Positions 16,465 through 24,760 of a stretch of DNA of 64,000 nucleotides are shown piece after piece. The translations under genes were made by a program, and so were the position numbers. Positions within the stretch are counted from its first letter, which is position 1; each line of letters starts with the position of its first letter. Source of the stretch: Legionella spiritensis (GTDB lineage: Bacteria; Pseudomonadota; Gammaproteobacteria; Legionellales; Legionellaceae). The stretch spans positions 770,501 to 834,500 of the forward strand of contig NZ_LT906457.1 of the NCBI RefSeq assembly GCF_900186965.1, written 5' to 3'. Under the pieces are notes generated by a model that was given only the letters and a program-made list of their open reading frames with translations, was not told where the DNA came from and made no database searches.

Positions 16465-17655
16465 TTATACCGTTCGACGTGGTTCCCCTGGGTGCACGAA
16501 AGACAAAAGGTGTTCTGCTGTTTCTTCAGGAAGAGTCGATAAAACGGAGCCTTCATCTCTGACCCCTTTAAAAAACGTCATGCGCTGATTGAGCAGGGAT
16601 TTGCCGTGGGTACTGAGCGATTGAAGTTCCTCGGTGTGGTATTTTTCATGCCGGCCACCTTGAAATATCGTCTTAGCCCGGCGGAGCAGATATTGGCTGT
16701 AGCTCTTGAGCGATTTTCCATGATCCAGGATTTTAGTCAATGGATGGTCGTGGTTGGTGATTAATTCGCTGATAAATTTGAGATTGGTACCCGGTTTGGA
16801 TTGTATGTCCGTTAAGCGGGCAAGAATCTCATTTTTACAATGGGTGCCAAGCAGGGTCAGGGTATGCTCAGTAAAGGGCAGCCCGGCAAGGAGATCGTCC
16901 CAGATGACATCCAGTAATTCGAGCGCGGTTTCGGCACTGTTTGCCATTTCGAGCTTATATATATTGTTCAGGTTTAAGTTGGCTTGTCTTCTCCCCAGCC
17001 TGTTTGCCATCTCGAAAAGTCGGATGGCCTCCGGATAATTTTCAGGACCACCTTGACCCATCTTATGCATCAAGCCACGGTTGTTCATGGCGTCAGCATG
17101 ATTCAATACAATGGCCATCTCATAAAGCCTGATGGCTTCCGGGTAATTTACGGGACCACCTTGACCATGTCGATGCATCACGGCACGGTTGTACATGGCG
17201 GAAGCATCACCCAATTCAATGGCCATCTCATAAAGCCTGATGGCTTCCGGGTAATTTACGGGACCACCTTGACCATTTTGATGCATAAAAGCACGGCTGT
17301 TCATGGCGGCAGGGTTATTAAGTTCGATGGCCTTGTCATAGAGGGCTATCGCCTTGTTGTAATCAATCCGCTCCCCGGCACCGAGATGGTGCATCCCGCC
17401 GCGAATGATCATGGCATGAGAGTCGTCTTCCTTGATGCGGTCTTCGCATTGTTCTCTGAGGTCATTGATTAATGCTTGAATTTGTCGGGATTCCCTGGTC
17501 TCAGGAGTGCGTTTGGAAAAATTAACTATTGATATCCAGAGTGAGGCGTAGGAGTAATCCCCTTCGAGCATTTGTTGTGAAATCAACTTAACCAACTCAC
17601 TGTTAGAGTGCGATTTGATATCCAGTTTGGTTTTTTCTCGTTTTGTATCGGGCAT
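16465..17655 (-). CDS. Sel1-like repeat protein A (4 repeats), effector candidate
   Basis: A 396-residue protein. After an N-terminal region of about 80 residues come four 36-residue Sel1-like units of the form AMxNRxxMHxxGQGGPxNYPEAI RLYEMA. Sel1 repeats form alpha-solenoids for protein binding and are common in Legionella proteins that act on host trafficking or entry (LpnE, EnhC, LidL types). The C-terminus has LPEETAEHLLSFVHP, which looks like the start of an F-box (LPxE...SF) but is too short to be a full one. It is a paralogue of the 17940 gene, with identical first residues. TTAA repeats 11 bp apart lie about 78 bases upstream. There is no signal peptide. Confidence 0.8.
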   Translation of the reverse strand: MPDTKREKTKLDIKSHSNSELVKLISQQMLEGDYSYASLWISIVNFSKRTPETRESRQIQALINDLREQCEDRIKEDDSHAMIIRGGMHHLGAGERIDYNKAIALYDKAIELNNPAAMNSRAFMHQNGQGGPVNYPEAIRLYEMAIELGDASAMYNRAVMHRHGQGGPVNYPEAIRLYEMAIVLNHADAMNNRGLMHKMGQGGPENYPEAIRLFEMANRLGRRQANLNLNNIYKLEMANSAETALELLDVIWDDLLAGLPFTEHTLTLLGTHCKNEILARLTDIQSKPGTNLKFISELITNHDHPLTKILDHGKSLKSYSQYLLRRAKTIFQGGRHEKYHTEELQSLSTHGKSLLNQRMTFFKGVRDEGSVLSTLPEETAEHLLSFVHPGEPRRTV

Positions 17656-17732
17656 TGATAAGTCCTTAAATGAATTGTCTGGCTGTTTATTAAAGCTGTA
17701 TCAGCAACTGGTGCATATTTTATACAATCCGG

Positions 17733-17748
17733 CTTAAGGTTTTATTAA
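17733..17748 (-). promoter_or_regulatory. TTAA direct repeat, 11-bp period (PmrA-box-like), upstream of Sel1 gene A
   Basis: On the - strand TTAAT (17744-17748) and TTAAG (17733-17737) lie 11 bases apart, upstream of the start at 17655. The equivalent upstream region of paralogue B has lost this pair because the homology between the duplicates ends before it. Confidence 0.4.
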
Positions 17749-17814
17749 ATTAATATTTTTCATTGAGGCAACAGGGTGATTGAATGGCTTCAGTTCATCT
17801 GTTGCCGAAGAACA

Positions 17815-17883
17815 GAATTTGAACGGACATGGTCACGTCAGGTGGCCAGGGTTGAAGGGTATGCAAACCCTTATATTCGATGA
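17815..17883 (+). pseudogene. Fragment of endA 3' end (22 codons plus stop)
   Basis: These 69 bases encode the same last 22 residues as endA copy 1 (EFERTWSRQVARVEGYA, then NPYIR) with the same stop. They are followed by the same Sel1-gene 3' region. This marks the start of the second unit of a tandem duplication: endA 3' end plus Sel1 gene. Its NPYIR ending agrees with the intact copy at 37652, whereas copy 1 has NSYIR. Confidence 0.85.
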
Positions 17884-17939
17884 ATCTCGTGATTACTCCC
17901 GCATAAGCTCATTTATGCAGGAGTACCCATTCAGATTAT

Positions 17940-19388
17940 TTATACCGTTTGACGTGGTTCCCCTGGGTGCACGAAAGACAAAAGGTGTTCTGCTGTTTCT
18001 TCAGGAAGAGTCGATAAAACGGAGCCTTCATCTCTGACCCCTTTAAAAAACGTCATGCGCTGATTGAGCAGGGATTTGCCGTAGGCACTGAGCGATTGAA
18101 GTTCTTCGGTGTCACTTGTTGTTTTTCCATGATTCAGGATTTGAGTCAACGGAAGGTCGCAGTTGGTGATTAATTGGCTGATAAATTTGAGATTGGTACC
18201 CGGTTTGGATTCCTTGTCTGTTAAGCGGGCAAGAATCTCATCTTTACAATGGGTGCCAAGCAGGGTCAGGGTATGTTCAGTAAAGGGCAGCCCGGCAAGC
18301 AAGTCGTCCCAGATGACATTCAGTAATTTGAGCGCGGCATCAGCATTGTTTACCGATTCGAGTCTATATATATTGTTCAGGTTTAATTTGGCTGATGAAT
18401 TCCCCAACCTGTTTGCCATTTCATAAAGCCTGATGGCCTCCGGGTAATTAACGGGACCACCTTGACCTTTTTTATGCATAAAGGCACGGTTTTTCATGGC
18501 ATAAGCATTACCCAATTCAATGGCCTTGTCATAAAGCCTGATGGCTTCCGGGTAATTAACGTCGCCACCCAGACCCTTTTGATGCATCCAGGCACGGTTG
18601 TTACAGGCGGAGGCATTACCCAATTCAATGGCCTGTTCATAAAGCCTGATGGCTTCCGGATAATTAACGGGACCACCTTGACCTTGTTTATGCATCACGG
18701 CACGGTTGTACATGGCGGCAGCATGACCCCATACAATGGCCTGCTCAAAAAGTCTGATGGCTTCCGGGTTATTAACGGGACCACCCACCCCGTCTTCATG
18801 CATCAAGGCACGGTTGCACATGGCGATAGCATCACCCAATCGAATGGCCATCTCATAAAGCCTGATGGCCTCCGGATAATTTACGGGACCACCCACTCCG
18901 TCTTCATGCATCAAGGCACGGTTGCGCATGGCGGCAGCATCACCCAATCGAATGGCCATCTCATAAAGCCTGATAGCCTCCCGGTAATTAACGGGGCCAC
19001 CTTGACCATGTTGATGCATCAAGGCACGGTTGTTCATGGCGGCAGGGTTCTTAAGTTCGATGGCCTTGTCAAAAAGTCTGATGGCTTCCGCGTAATCTTT
19101 GCGACCACCGTGAGCATGTTTATGCATCATGCCGCGAACAGTCATGGCATGAGAGTCGTCTTCCTTGATGCGGTCTTCGCATTGTTCTCTTAGGTCATTG
19201 ATTAATGCTTGAATTTGTCGGGATTCCCTGGTGTCAGGAGTGCGTTTGGAAAAATTAACTATTGATATCCAGAGTGAGGCGTAGGAGTAATCACCTTCGA
19301 GCATTTGTTGTGAAATCAACTTAACCAACTCACTGTTAGAGTGCGATTTGATATCCAGTTTGGTTTTTTCTCGCTTTGTATCGGGCAT
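17940..19388 (-). CDS. Sel1-like repeat protein B (7 repeats), paralogue of A
   Basis: A 482-residue protein with the same N-terminal 80 residues as paralogue A and seven 36-residue Sel1-like units (for example AMRNRALMHEDGVGGPVNYP). It ends in the same LPEETAEHLLSFVHP motif. Compared with A it has three more repeats and lacks about 22 residues between the solenoid and the tail (A has a KSYSQYLLRRAKTIF stretch here); the two differences account for the 86-residue length gap. The 108-bp DNA repeats are close enough for recombination to change their number. The upstream region lacks the TTAA pair seen before A. It may be an effector, by context. Confidence 0.8.
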   Translation of the reverse strand: MPDTKREKTKLDIKSHSNSELVKLISQQMLEGDYSYASLWISIVNFSKRTPDTRESRQIQALINDLREQCEDRIKEDDSHAMTVRGMMHKHAHGGRKDYAEAIRLFDKAIELKNPAAMNNRALMHQHGQGGPVNYREAIRLYEMAIRLGDAAAMRNRALMHEDGVGGPVNYPEAIRLYEMAIRLGDAIAMCNRALMHEDGVGGPVNNPEAIRLFEQAIVWGHAAAMYNRAVMHKQGQGGPVNYPEAIRLYEQAIELGNASACNNRAWMHQKGLGGDVNYPEAIRLYDKAIELGNAYAMKNRAFMHKKGQGGPVNYPEAIRLYEMANRLGNSSAKLNLNNIYRLESVNNADAALKLLNVIWDDLLAGLPFTEHTLTLLGTHCKDEILARLTDKESKPGTNLKFISQLITNCDLPLTQILNHGKTTSDTEELQSLSAYGKSLLNQRMTFFKGVRDEGSVLSTLPEETAEHLLSFVHPGEPRQTV

Positions 19389-19805
19389 TGATAAGTCCGT
19401 AGATGGATTGTCTGGCTGTTTAATAAAGCCACATTAGCAAATGGTGCATATTTTATACAAATTCGTAATGTCTCGCAATTGTTGCTTCATGTGCTGTTGC
19501 TGTTTTTTATTGCCAACCGGCGTCATGACTTTCTGTCAAATTTCAGGAGCAACATGAGTCTGTTTGTAATTTTTTTTGCTGCTCATCAGGTTGAGGTGGT
19601 AGAACCGTTTCTCTTAAACCCTCACCTACCATTCCAGCATATAAAATCCAGAATATTTTTGTATCTGCCCCCTTAAATGCGAGGAGAGGCAGCCCATTTA
19701 AAACCCCTATCTATTACAAGTTCATTCCTATGTCATTGGTGATAGATAACGTACCTTATCCTTCCCAAAAAGGTTAATATCGAGAGAAAGGCAAAGTCGA
19801 GACCC
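19389..19805. other. Intergenic region with sequence shared with the endA2 3' flank
   Basis: The first part continues the Sel1 upstream duplication. From about 19640 to 19860 the sequence resembles 38530-38770 (tggaatatttttgt, aacccctacctattaca, gtgatagataac and similar blocks). So the DNA before the 19806 recombinase and the DNA after endA copy 2 come from one ancestral module. A 65-codon frame at 19479 has no ribosome site and no recognisable product. Confidence 0.5.
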
Positions 19806-20825
19806 TTGAATTTATTAAAGCCTAAAAAGGACAAAAATTCAAAATTTGTGATAGATAAGATTTCAAGCCAGGTGAGTGTTCAATTTGATACCAATTCATT
19901 AAAAGCATGGCTTGGCTATTATTTTGAAGTTCATGTCAAAGGCGCACCTGAAAAAACGGAACAGGCAAAAATGTCTGATCTGACAAAATTTATTCGGTTC
20001 TTTGAAAGGGAAGTAGGGCATGACCAGGTGGATAGTTGGACACCAGCCGTTAGCAAGCAATTTCAAAGGACATTAACAAAAACAATATCTCCTGTTACTC
20101 AAAAACCATATAAGGCAACAACTGTTAATCGAACCATGGCTACCATTCGTCATGTTGGTAGATGGCTCCATCAACATAGACCATTGTTGGCAGGTGATCC
20201 ATTAGCACAAGTTAAAGATGTTCAGGTTGATGCGCCTGATTGGAACGGTTTAACAAGCCGTCAATTAATGCGACTTAAATCTTCTTGTGAGCAACGAATT
20301 AAAAGTTGTACGCGTAAAAATCAAAATCCGTTATTGGAAGCAGCAATATTTTATACCTTACTTGGTAGCGGACTTCGGGCATCAGAACTTGTTTGTTTAG
20401 ATGTTTATCAATATGAAAGAAAAGGGCTATCAAGTGTTGTTCGCCATAAAAGTAAGCGAGTAACGGGTAGGGTGCCTTTACCAATAGAGTCTAGGCAGTT
20501 TTTAGAGCAATATATAGAACAAAGAAATCCTGAGCCAGATGAGCCGCTATTTGTAAGTCGATACAATACACGCCTCAAAACACTTGATGTTTATCGAACA
20601 TGTCAGAGGCTAGTTAAACAAGCTCTGGCATTTTTACCAGATGAAGAAAAATTTGATTTTACCCCGCATATGCTGCGACATACATTTCTAAAACGAGTTA
20701 CTGATAAACATGGCGTTCATTTTGCTCAAGAGGTTAGTGGGAATGTATCAATAAAAGAGATATTTCGTTATGCAAAGCCAAGTGAGGATGAAATACAAGA
20801 GAATATAGAAAAAATATTTTCGTGA
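19806..20825 (+). CDS. Second tyrosine recombinase (XerC/D-like), one His of the active site changed
   Basis: A 339-residue recombinase with an N-terminal SAM-like core-binding domain (DLTKFIRFFEREVG) and a catalytic domain: Arg in LLGSGLRASELV, H/R in PHMLRHTFLKR and Tyr in IFRYAKPS. In place of the usual second His (LGH) the sequence reads VSGNVSI, so that residue is Asn. The only available start is TTG 19806, with a weak ribosome site. It lies next to an AlpA-like gene from which it is separated by an IS256 element. It may belong to an older element nested in the island. Confidence 0.8.
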   Translation: MNLLKPKKDKNSKFVIDKISSQVSVQFDTNSLKAWLGYYFEVHVKGAPEKTEQAKMSDLTKFIRFFEREVGHDQVDSWTPAVSKQFQRTLTKTISPVTQKPYKATTVNRTMATIRHVGRWLHQHRPLLAGDPLAQVKDVQVDAPDWNGLTSRQLMRLKSSCEQRIKSCTRKNQNPLLEAAIFYTLLGSGLRASELVCLDVYQYERKGLSSVVRHKSKRVTGRVPLPIESRQFLEQYIEQRNPEPDEPLFVSRYNTRLKTLDVYRTCQRLVKQALAFLPDEEKFDFTPHMLRHTFLKRVTDKHGVHFAQEVSGNVSIKEIFRYAKPSEDEIQENIEKIFS

Positions 20826-20978
20826 TTTTGCACTTTTCGAATGAAGTTAAAGTATAGTTATACCGCCGGGTGAAGGCCTATCATCAGGTGGGTGAATACT
20901 AATAGCCGTTCCTGTATTTTTAAAAAAACTACCCTGCACGTGAACTCCTTTTATTTTAGAGAGAAGAGGTTCAAGTGA

Positions 20979-22301
20979 GGGTCTGTAAATAATTTTGTGT
21001 AATTGGTCATAGTATATAATCTGCCTATTTTCAGACAGGCATTGAAGAAGAGACAAACTATGACTCATGATATAGATGAATTGGCCAAGGAAATAGCCAA
21101 GACGTGTAAAACGCAAGAAGACTTCACTGAGTTTTTTAAACAGCTAAAGCGTCGAGGCTTAGAGGCTACGCTATCCGGAGAACTTACGCATCATTTAGGC
21201 TATGACAAGCATGCCAAGGCTGTTGAACGCAAGAGCAACAGTCGTAATGGGTACAGCAAGAAGACTATTCAGGTTAATGAAGGCGAAATGGAAATAGCGG
21301 TGCCACGTGACCGAACAGGCACATTTGAACCTCATATTATCCCTAAATACGCTACCCGCTTTGATGGTCTTGATGAAAAAATCATTTCATTTTATGCCCG
21401 AGGTTTAAGTACACGCGACATCCAAAGCGAGCTTGAAGAAATCTATGGTACAACCATATCACCCACATTGATTTCAAGCGTGACAGACGCGGTTTTATCA
21501 GATGTACGTGCCTGGCAGGCAAGGCCTCTGGATAGTTGCTTCCCCATTGTTTATTTGGATTGTATTGTCGTTAAAGTAAAGACTGACAAAGGTATTATTA
21601 ACAAATCCGTCTATTTGGCATTGGGTGTTAATACAGATGGCTACAAAGAACTTCTGGGCATGTGGATTAGCCAAAATGAAGGCGCAAAATTTTGGCTAAA
21701 CGTACTGACAGATATAAAAAATCGTGGCCTGGATGAAATATTTATTGCGTGTGTTGATGGACTTACTGGCTTTCCAGAAGCCATTGAAACAGTATATCCA
21801 CACGCTAAAGTTCAGCTTTGCATTGTACACAAAATTCGAAATTCATTGGCTTATGTCAGCTGGAAAGACCGTAAAATCCTTGCTGCTGATTTAAAAACAA
21901 TCTACAGTGCCAAAACACTCATTGAGGCTGAAATGGCGCTGGAAGCATTTTCTGAGAAATGGGACGACCAATACCCATCCATAAGCTCCTCATGGCGCAG
22001 AGACTGGATACGTATTACCCCATTTTTTGATTATCCAGCTGACATCCGTCGAGCCATATATACGACAAATGCCATCGAATCGTTGAATATGACTTTGCGA
22101 AAGGTAATTAAAAATAAAAGAATGTTCCCATCTGACGAATCAGTTTTTAAATTGCTCTATCTTGCGATTGAACGAATTGCTCGGAAATGGACAATGCCGA
22201 TCCACAACTGGAAGCCAGCTATGAATCGGTTTATGATCGAATTCGGTGATAGAGTTACTGAATAATGGAATGGCTAGTTACACAGAAAATTTTACAGACT
22301 C
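20979..22301 (+). mobile_element. IS256-family insertion sequence
   Basis: Ends are GGGTCTGTAAA on the left and the inverse of GAGTCTGTAAA on the right, continuing imperfectly for about 25 bases (TTTTGTGTAA / TTTTCTGTGTAA). One transposase gene fills the element. The flanking 8-mers (tcaagtga and gtatttat) do not match, so no target duplication is visible. Either one side has been rearranged or the insertion is old. Confidence 0.85.
21060..22265 (+). CDS. IS256-family (mutator type) transposase
   Basis: 401 residues beginning MTHDIDELAKEIAK; an in-frame upstream start at 21003 lies in the IS leader. Family hallmarks are visible: LSTRDIQSELEEIYG, the first Asp in YLDCIVVKVK, the second in ACVDGLTGFPEA, the mutator signature VQLCIVHKIRNSLAYV and the Glu in TTNAIESLN. 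The frame is full length without interruptions, so the enzyme may be active. Confidence 0.93.
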   Translation: MTHDIDELAKEIAKTCKTQEDFTEFFKQLKRRGLEATLSGELTHHLGYDKHAKAVERKSNSRNGYSKKTIQVNEGEMEIAVPRDRTGTFEPHIIPKYATRFDGLDEKIISFYARGLSTRDIQSELEEIYGTTISPTLISSVTDAVLSDVRAWQARPLDSCFPIVYLDCIVVKVKTDKGIINKSVYLALGVNTDGYKELLGMWISQNEGAKFWLNVLTDIKNRGLDEIFIACVDGLTGFPEAIETVYPHAKVQLCIVHKIRNSLAYVSWKDRKILAADLKTIYSAKTLIEAEMALEAFSEKWDDQYPSISSSWRRDWIRITPFFDYPADIRRAIYTTNAIESLNMTLRKVIKNKRMFPSDESVFKLLYLAIERIARKWTMPIHNWKPAMNRFMIEFGDRVTE

Positions 22302-22310
22302 GTATTTATT

Positions 22311-22508
22311 GTGGAGAAGAGAGTTTTTAAAGAAGCTGAAGCTGCTTGCTATATCTGCATGAGCCGTTCTTTTCTTTCTCAAGACAGGGTAAATGGAACT
22401 TTAGCTAATAGAACTCCAGGCCCTAAATATATTAAAATCGGACGATCAATACGCTATTTGAAGAATGACCTTGATTCATGGTTGGAACAGCACAGAAAGT
22501 GTGGTTAG
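22311..22508 (+). CDS. AlpA/excisionase-like small DNA-binding protein
   Basis: A 65-residue protein with the HTH_17 layout: a helix-turn-helix (KEAEAACYICMSRSFLSQ) followed by PKYIKIGRSIRYLKNDLDSW, the 'vkiGr.vRy...dldaWl' ending of AlpA and excisionase-type proteins. These activate integrases or direct excision. The GTG start at 22311 is only 10 bases from the IS256 end, so the native promoter, and possibly a few codons, were displaced. It may have been the directionality factor of the 19806 recombinase or of the island. Confidence 0.7.
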   Translation: MEKRVFKEAEAACYICMSRSFLSQDRVNGTLANRTPGPKYIKIGRSIRYLKNDLDSWLEQHRKCG

Positions 22509-22530
22509 CGCCGTTAAAGTATCTACTCAT

Positions 22531-22564
22531 TGGGTTAGCGCAATAATGCTTTTGCGCTAACCCA
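22531..22564. repeat. 13-bp perfect hairpin
   Basis: TGGGTTAGCGCAA (22531-22543) and its exact inverse TTGCGCTAACCCA (22552-22564) surround an 8-base loop. It lies between the 3' end of the AlpA-like gene and the 3' end of the interrupted cyclotransferase-like gene, which converge here. It is well placed as a bidirectional transcription stop, although no long T-run follows. Confidence 0.5.
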
Positions 22565-22826
22565 TGCAGTTTATTCAATTCTTATATTTTTAAATTGCTT
22601 AGTTAAAAGTTCTTTTAATAGACCATCTATCTTACGCGCATAAGGTTCATATGCGGAAGGGCGCCTGGGATAAATTCTATCATTGACCCAGTGTTGTTCA
22701 GGCCAGTTATCCGTAGTTAAAATACATTCTTTAGCAAAATCTTTTATATTGAATTTTTCTTCAATTTTAATGCAACCTCTAATAAATATATCGACATATG
22801 ATTGTGTAATGGGATATTCACGGCTA

Positions 22827-24105
22827 GTGCCTTATCCGCATTCAACACGTGGGTAAAATAATACTATTCTAAAAGAAATATTAGCAGAAATGGATAAACA
22901 TCTTGAATTGTGCAATCTGAAGAGATACTTTTCGTGCTGATGTTTTTTATCAGTACAGGAAGTTATGAAAAAATATATAGTGCGCCTGTCGCCAGAAGAA
23001 AGGGTTGAGCTTGAAGGAGTAGTGAAGAAACTGAGAGGTAGTCCGCAGAAAGTAAAGCGCGCACAGATATTGTTGAAAGCAGATGTTAATGGGGTCAACT
23101 GGCCTGACGCCAAGATAGCCGAAGCATTTGACTGTCGCATACAAACTGTTGAGGATGTACGCAAGCGTCTTGTATTGGAAGGATTTGACACTGCGCTCAA
23201 TGGAAAAAAACCAAAGAATCCACCCCGGGCAAGACGGCTATCTGGAGAACAGGAAGCGCAATTAATAGCGATGCGTCTTGGAACGCCACCTGGTGGGTAT
23301 GGAAGCTGGACTCTGAGTCTTCTCAGGGATGAAATGATAAGACTCGAGATAGTGGATACCATAGGCAGAGAAACGATCAGGGGCATTCTAAAAAAAACGG
23401 TCTGACCCGCAAGAAACTTGAGTACTGGGTTATTCCGCCAGAATCGGACGGTGAATTTGCGGCAGGCATGGAGGATGTTCTTGAAATTTACTCACGCTCT
23501 TTCAATCCACTGGTACCGGTAATTTGCATGGATGAACAACCTATCCAGCTTCTGAATGAAACAAGAACACCGATTTCAGCAACAAGACATCATCCAAAAC
23601 GCGTTGACTATGAATATGAGCGGGCAGGAACGGCATCCATATTCATGTTTACAGAACCCCTTGCTGGAACCCGGACGGTTAGCGTGCGTTCTCGCCGCAC
23701 AAAGATAGATTGGGCTATAGAAATGGAACAGTTGATACGTACCCAATATGCAAGTGCTGACAAAATTATTCTGGTTTGCGACAACTTGAATACGCATACA
23801 CGCGGTGCATTCTATGAGGCATTCCCTGCGGAAAAAGCACGCGAAATTGTGCGGAAAATCGAGTTTCACCATACCCCAAAACATGGTAGCTGGTTGAATA
23901 TTGCAGAATGCGAGCTCAGCGCCATGACCAGTCAGTGTATCAATAACAGACGGTTTGGCAGTATTGAGCTTTTGGCAGAAGAAACACGCGCTTGGGCACA
24001 AAAAACAAATCAGAAGCAGAAAGGGGTTAACTGGCAATTCAGCATCGATAATGCACGTCACAAACTGAAATCAATTTACCCACGCATTGAATGCGGATAA
24101 GGCAC
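22827..24105 (+). mobile_element. IS630-family insertion sequence with TA target duplication
   Basis: A 1279-bp element with about 30-bp inverted ends beginning GTGCCTTATCCGCATTCAA, flanked by TA on both sides (22825-22826 and 24106-24107), as expected for IS630/Tc1-mariner insertion. The ends are nearly identical and the single transposase region is intact apart from a frameshift at an A8 run, so the element looks recent. Confidence 0.93.
22965..24100 (+). CDS. IS630-family transposase, two frames joined by -1 frameshift at A8
   Basis: The first frame (22965-23405, 146 codons) holds the helix-turn-helix part (KVKRAQILLKADVNG, IAEAFDCRIQTVEDVRKRL). The second (from before 23468 to 24100) holds the DDE domain (PVICMDEQPIQLL, VCDNLNTHTRGAFYE, HGSWLNIAECELS). 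A run of eight A at 23390-23397 sits at the junction. Slipping back one base continues as KKNGLTRKKLEYWVIPPE into the second frame, the normal continuation for this family. This is either programmed -1 frameshifting, known in IS630, or a single mutation. Confidence 0.88.
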
Positions 24106-24616
24106 TAGGTTGATCATCTTGTATTGATTTTGGATAGTAAATCCATACCTGCATTTTTTCAGGAATATTTTTTGTATATATTTTAATTTGTTCGATGCTT
24201 AACTCTTTCCTGCAGTAAACAGTTTCTCTGGTGTCATATAGCTCTATTTCTTTGGAATCACGAACTCTATAAATTACGCCGTTAAATATCCCTTTTTCGT
24301 TTTCATTTAAAGACAAAAAAGTTGCATTGAATCCTGGCAAATTACCGTGCGCACACCAGCTCCTTTTAAAGCCTTTAATTAAAACAGGAATGTTCTCATA
24401 AGCGTTTGAGTCTGTAGTCTTTTTAGATTGCTCATCAATCAAACTTCCATAACCCGCTATATATTGAGGTAATTTGGGGTTTATTTTGGGATGGCATGTA
24501 TCCGAGGCTGCTTTCATCGGAGGGATAACTATCAACAATAAGCCCATGCAGGATGATTTTAAGAGCTTACACATGATTTCAGATATATTCTTATTTTCAA
24601 TAAAACACATTCAATT

Positions 24617-24635
24617 TGCACTCTACATGCACTCT
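24617..24635 (+). repeat. Arm-type site pair TGCACTCT x2, right end of island
   Basis: TGCACTCT at 24617-24624 and 24628-24635 has the same sequence, orientation and 11-base period as the pair at 11041-11059. It lies just inside the right attachment repeat and overlaps the region upstream of the cyclotransferase-like gene. Confidence 0.55.
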
Positions 24636-24658
24636 ATATTTGAATTTTGTTTTGTAAT

Positions 24659-24730
24659 AACGTCTATAACCCTGGATTTAATTGGTCGGAGTGACAGGAA
24701 TTGAACCTGCGACCCCTGCCTCCCGAAGGC
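24659..24730. repeat. Island right attachment repeat (attR), 72 bp
   Basis: Identical over 72 bases to 10843-10914. It covers the 3' part of the intact tRNA-Pro gene (24683-24730) and 24 bases beyond its end. It defines the right edge of the island; host sequence resumes with the rest of the tRNA and ispB. Confidence 0.92.
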
Positions 24731-24759
24731 AGTGCTCTACCAGTCTGAGCTACACTCCG
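24683..24759 (-). tRNA. tRNA-Pro (anticodon CGG)
   Basis: A 77-base cloverleaf with an encoded CCA. The acceptor stem CGGAGTG pairs with CACTCCG, the discriminator is A, and the anticodon stem CTGCC/GGCAG encloses loop TTCGGGA, which gives anticodon CGG (reads CCG, Pro). The T-arm carries GGTTCAATTCC. The gene begins one base after the ispB stop and is likely co-transcribed with it. Its 3' half is the integration site of the island, and integration restored an intact gene. Confidence 0.95.
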
Positions 24760-24760
24760 A

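Larger units (their letters stand above)
22571..24610 (-). pseudogene. Gamma-glutamylcyclotransferase-like gene split by an IS630 element
   Basis: The N-terminal part (24610 down to 24106) begins with a signal-peptide-like stretch (CMGLLLIVIPPMKAASD; ATG 24574 is an alternative start). It then has YIAGYGSLID, the glycine-rich loop of the gamma-glutamylcyclotransferase/AIG2-like fold, and FNGVIYRVRD. The C-terminal part (22824 down to 22571) contains TDNWPEQHWVNDRIYPRRP and ends at a TAA. Removing the IS and one copy of the duplicated TA joins the halves in frame (...DDQP-SREYPITQ...) to a 252-residue protein. The gene is broken only by the insertion. It lies at the right end of the island, convergent with the AlpA-like gene. 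Confidence 0.85.

Noticed and set aside
18462-19193. 243-codon + strand frame with internal repeats
   Set aside because: It is the antisense of the 108-bp Sel1 repeats; its repeats only mirror theirs.
16465-19388. Regular 108-bp repeats suggestive of an array
   Set aside because: Units are coding (36 residues) and adjacent without spacers, so not CRISPR.
20847-21116. 89-codon - strand frame
   Set aside because: Covers the IS256 left end and transposase start; no features of its own.
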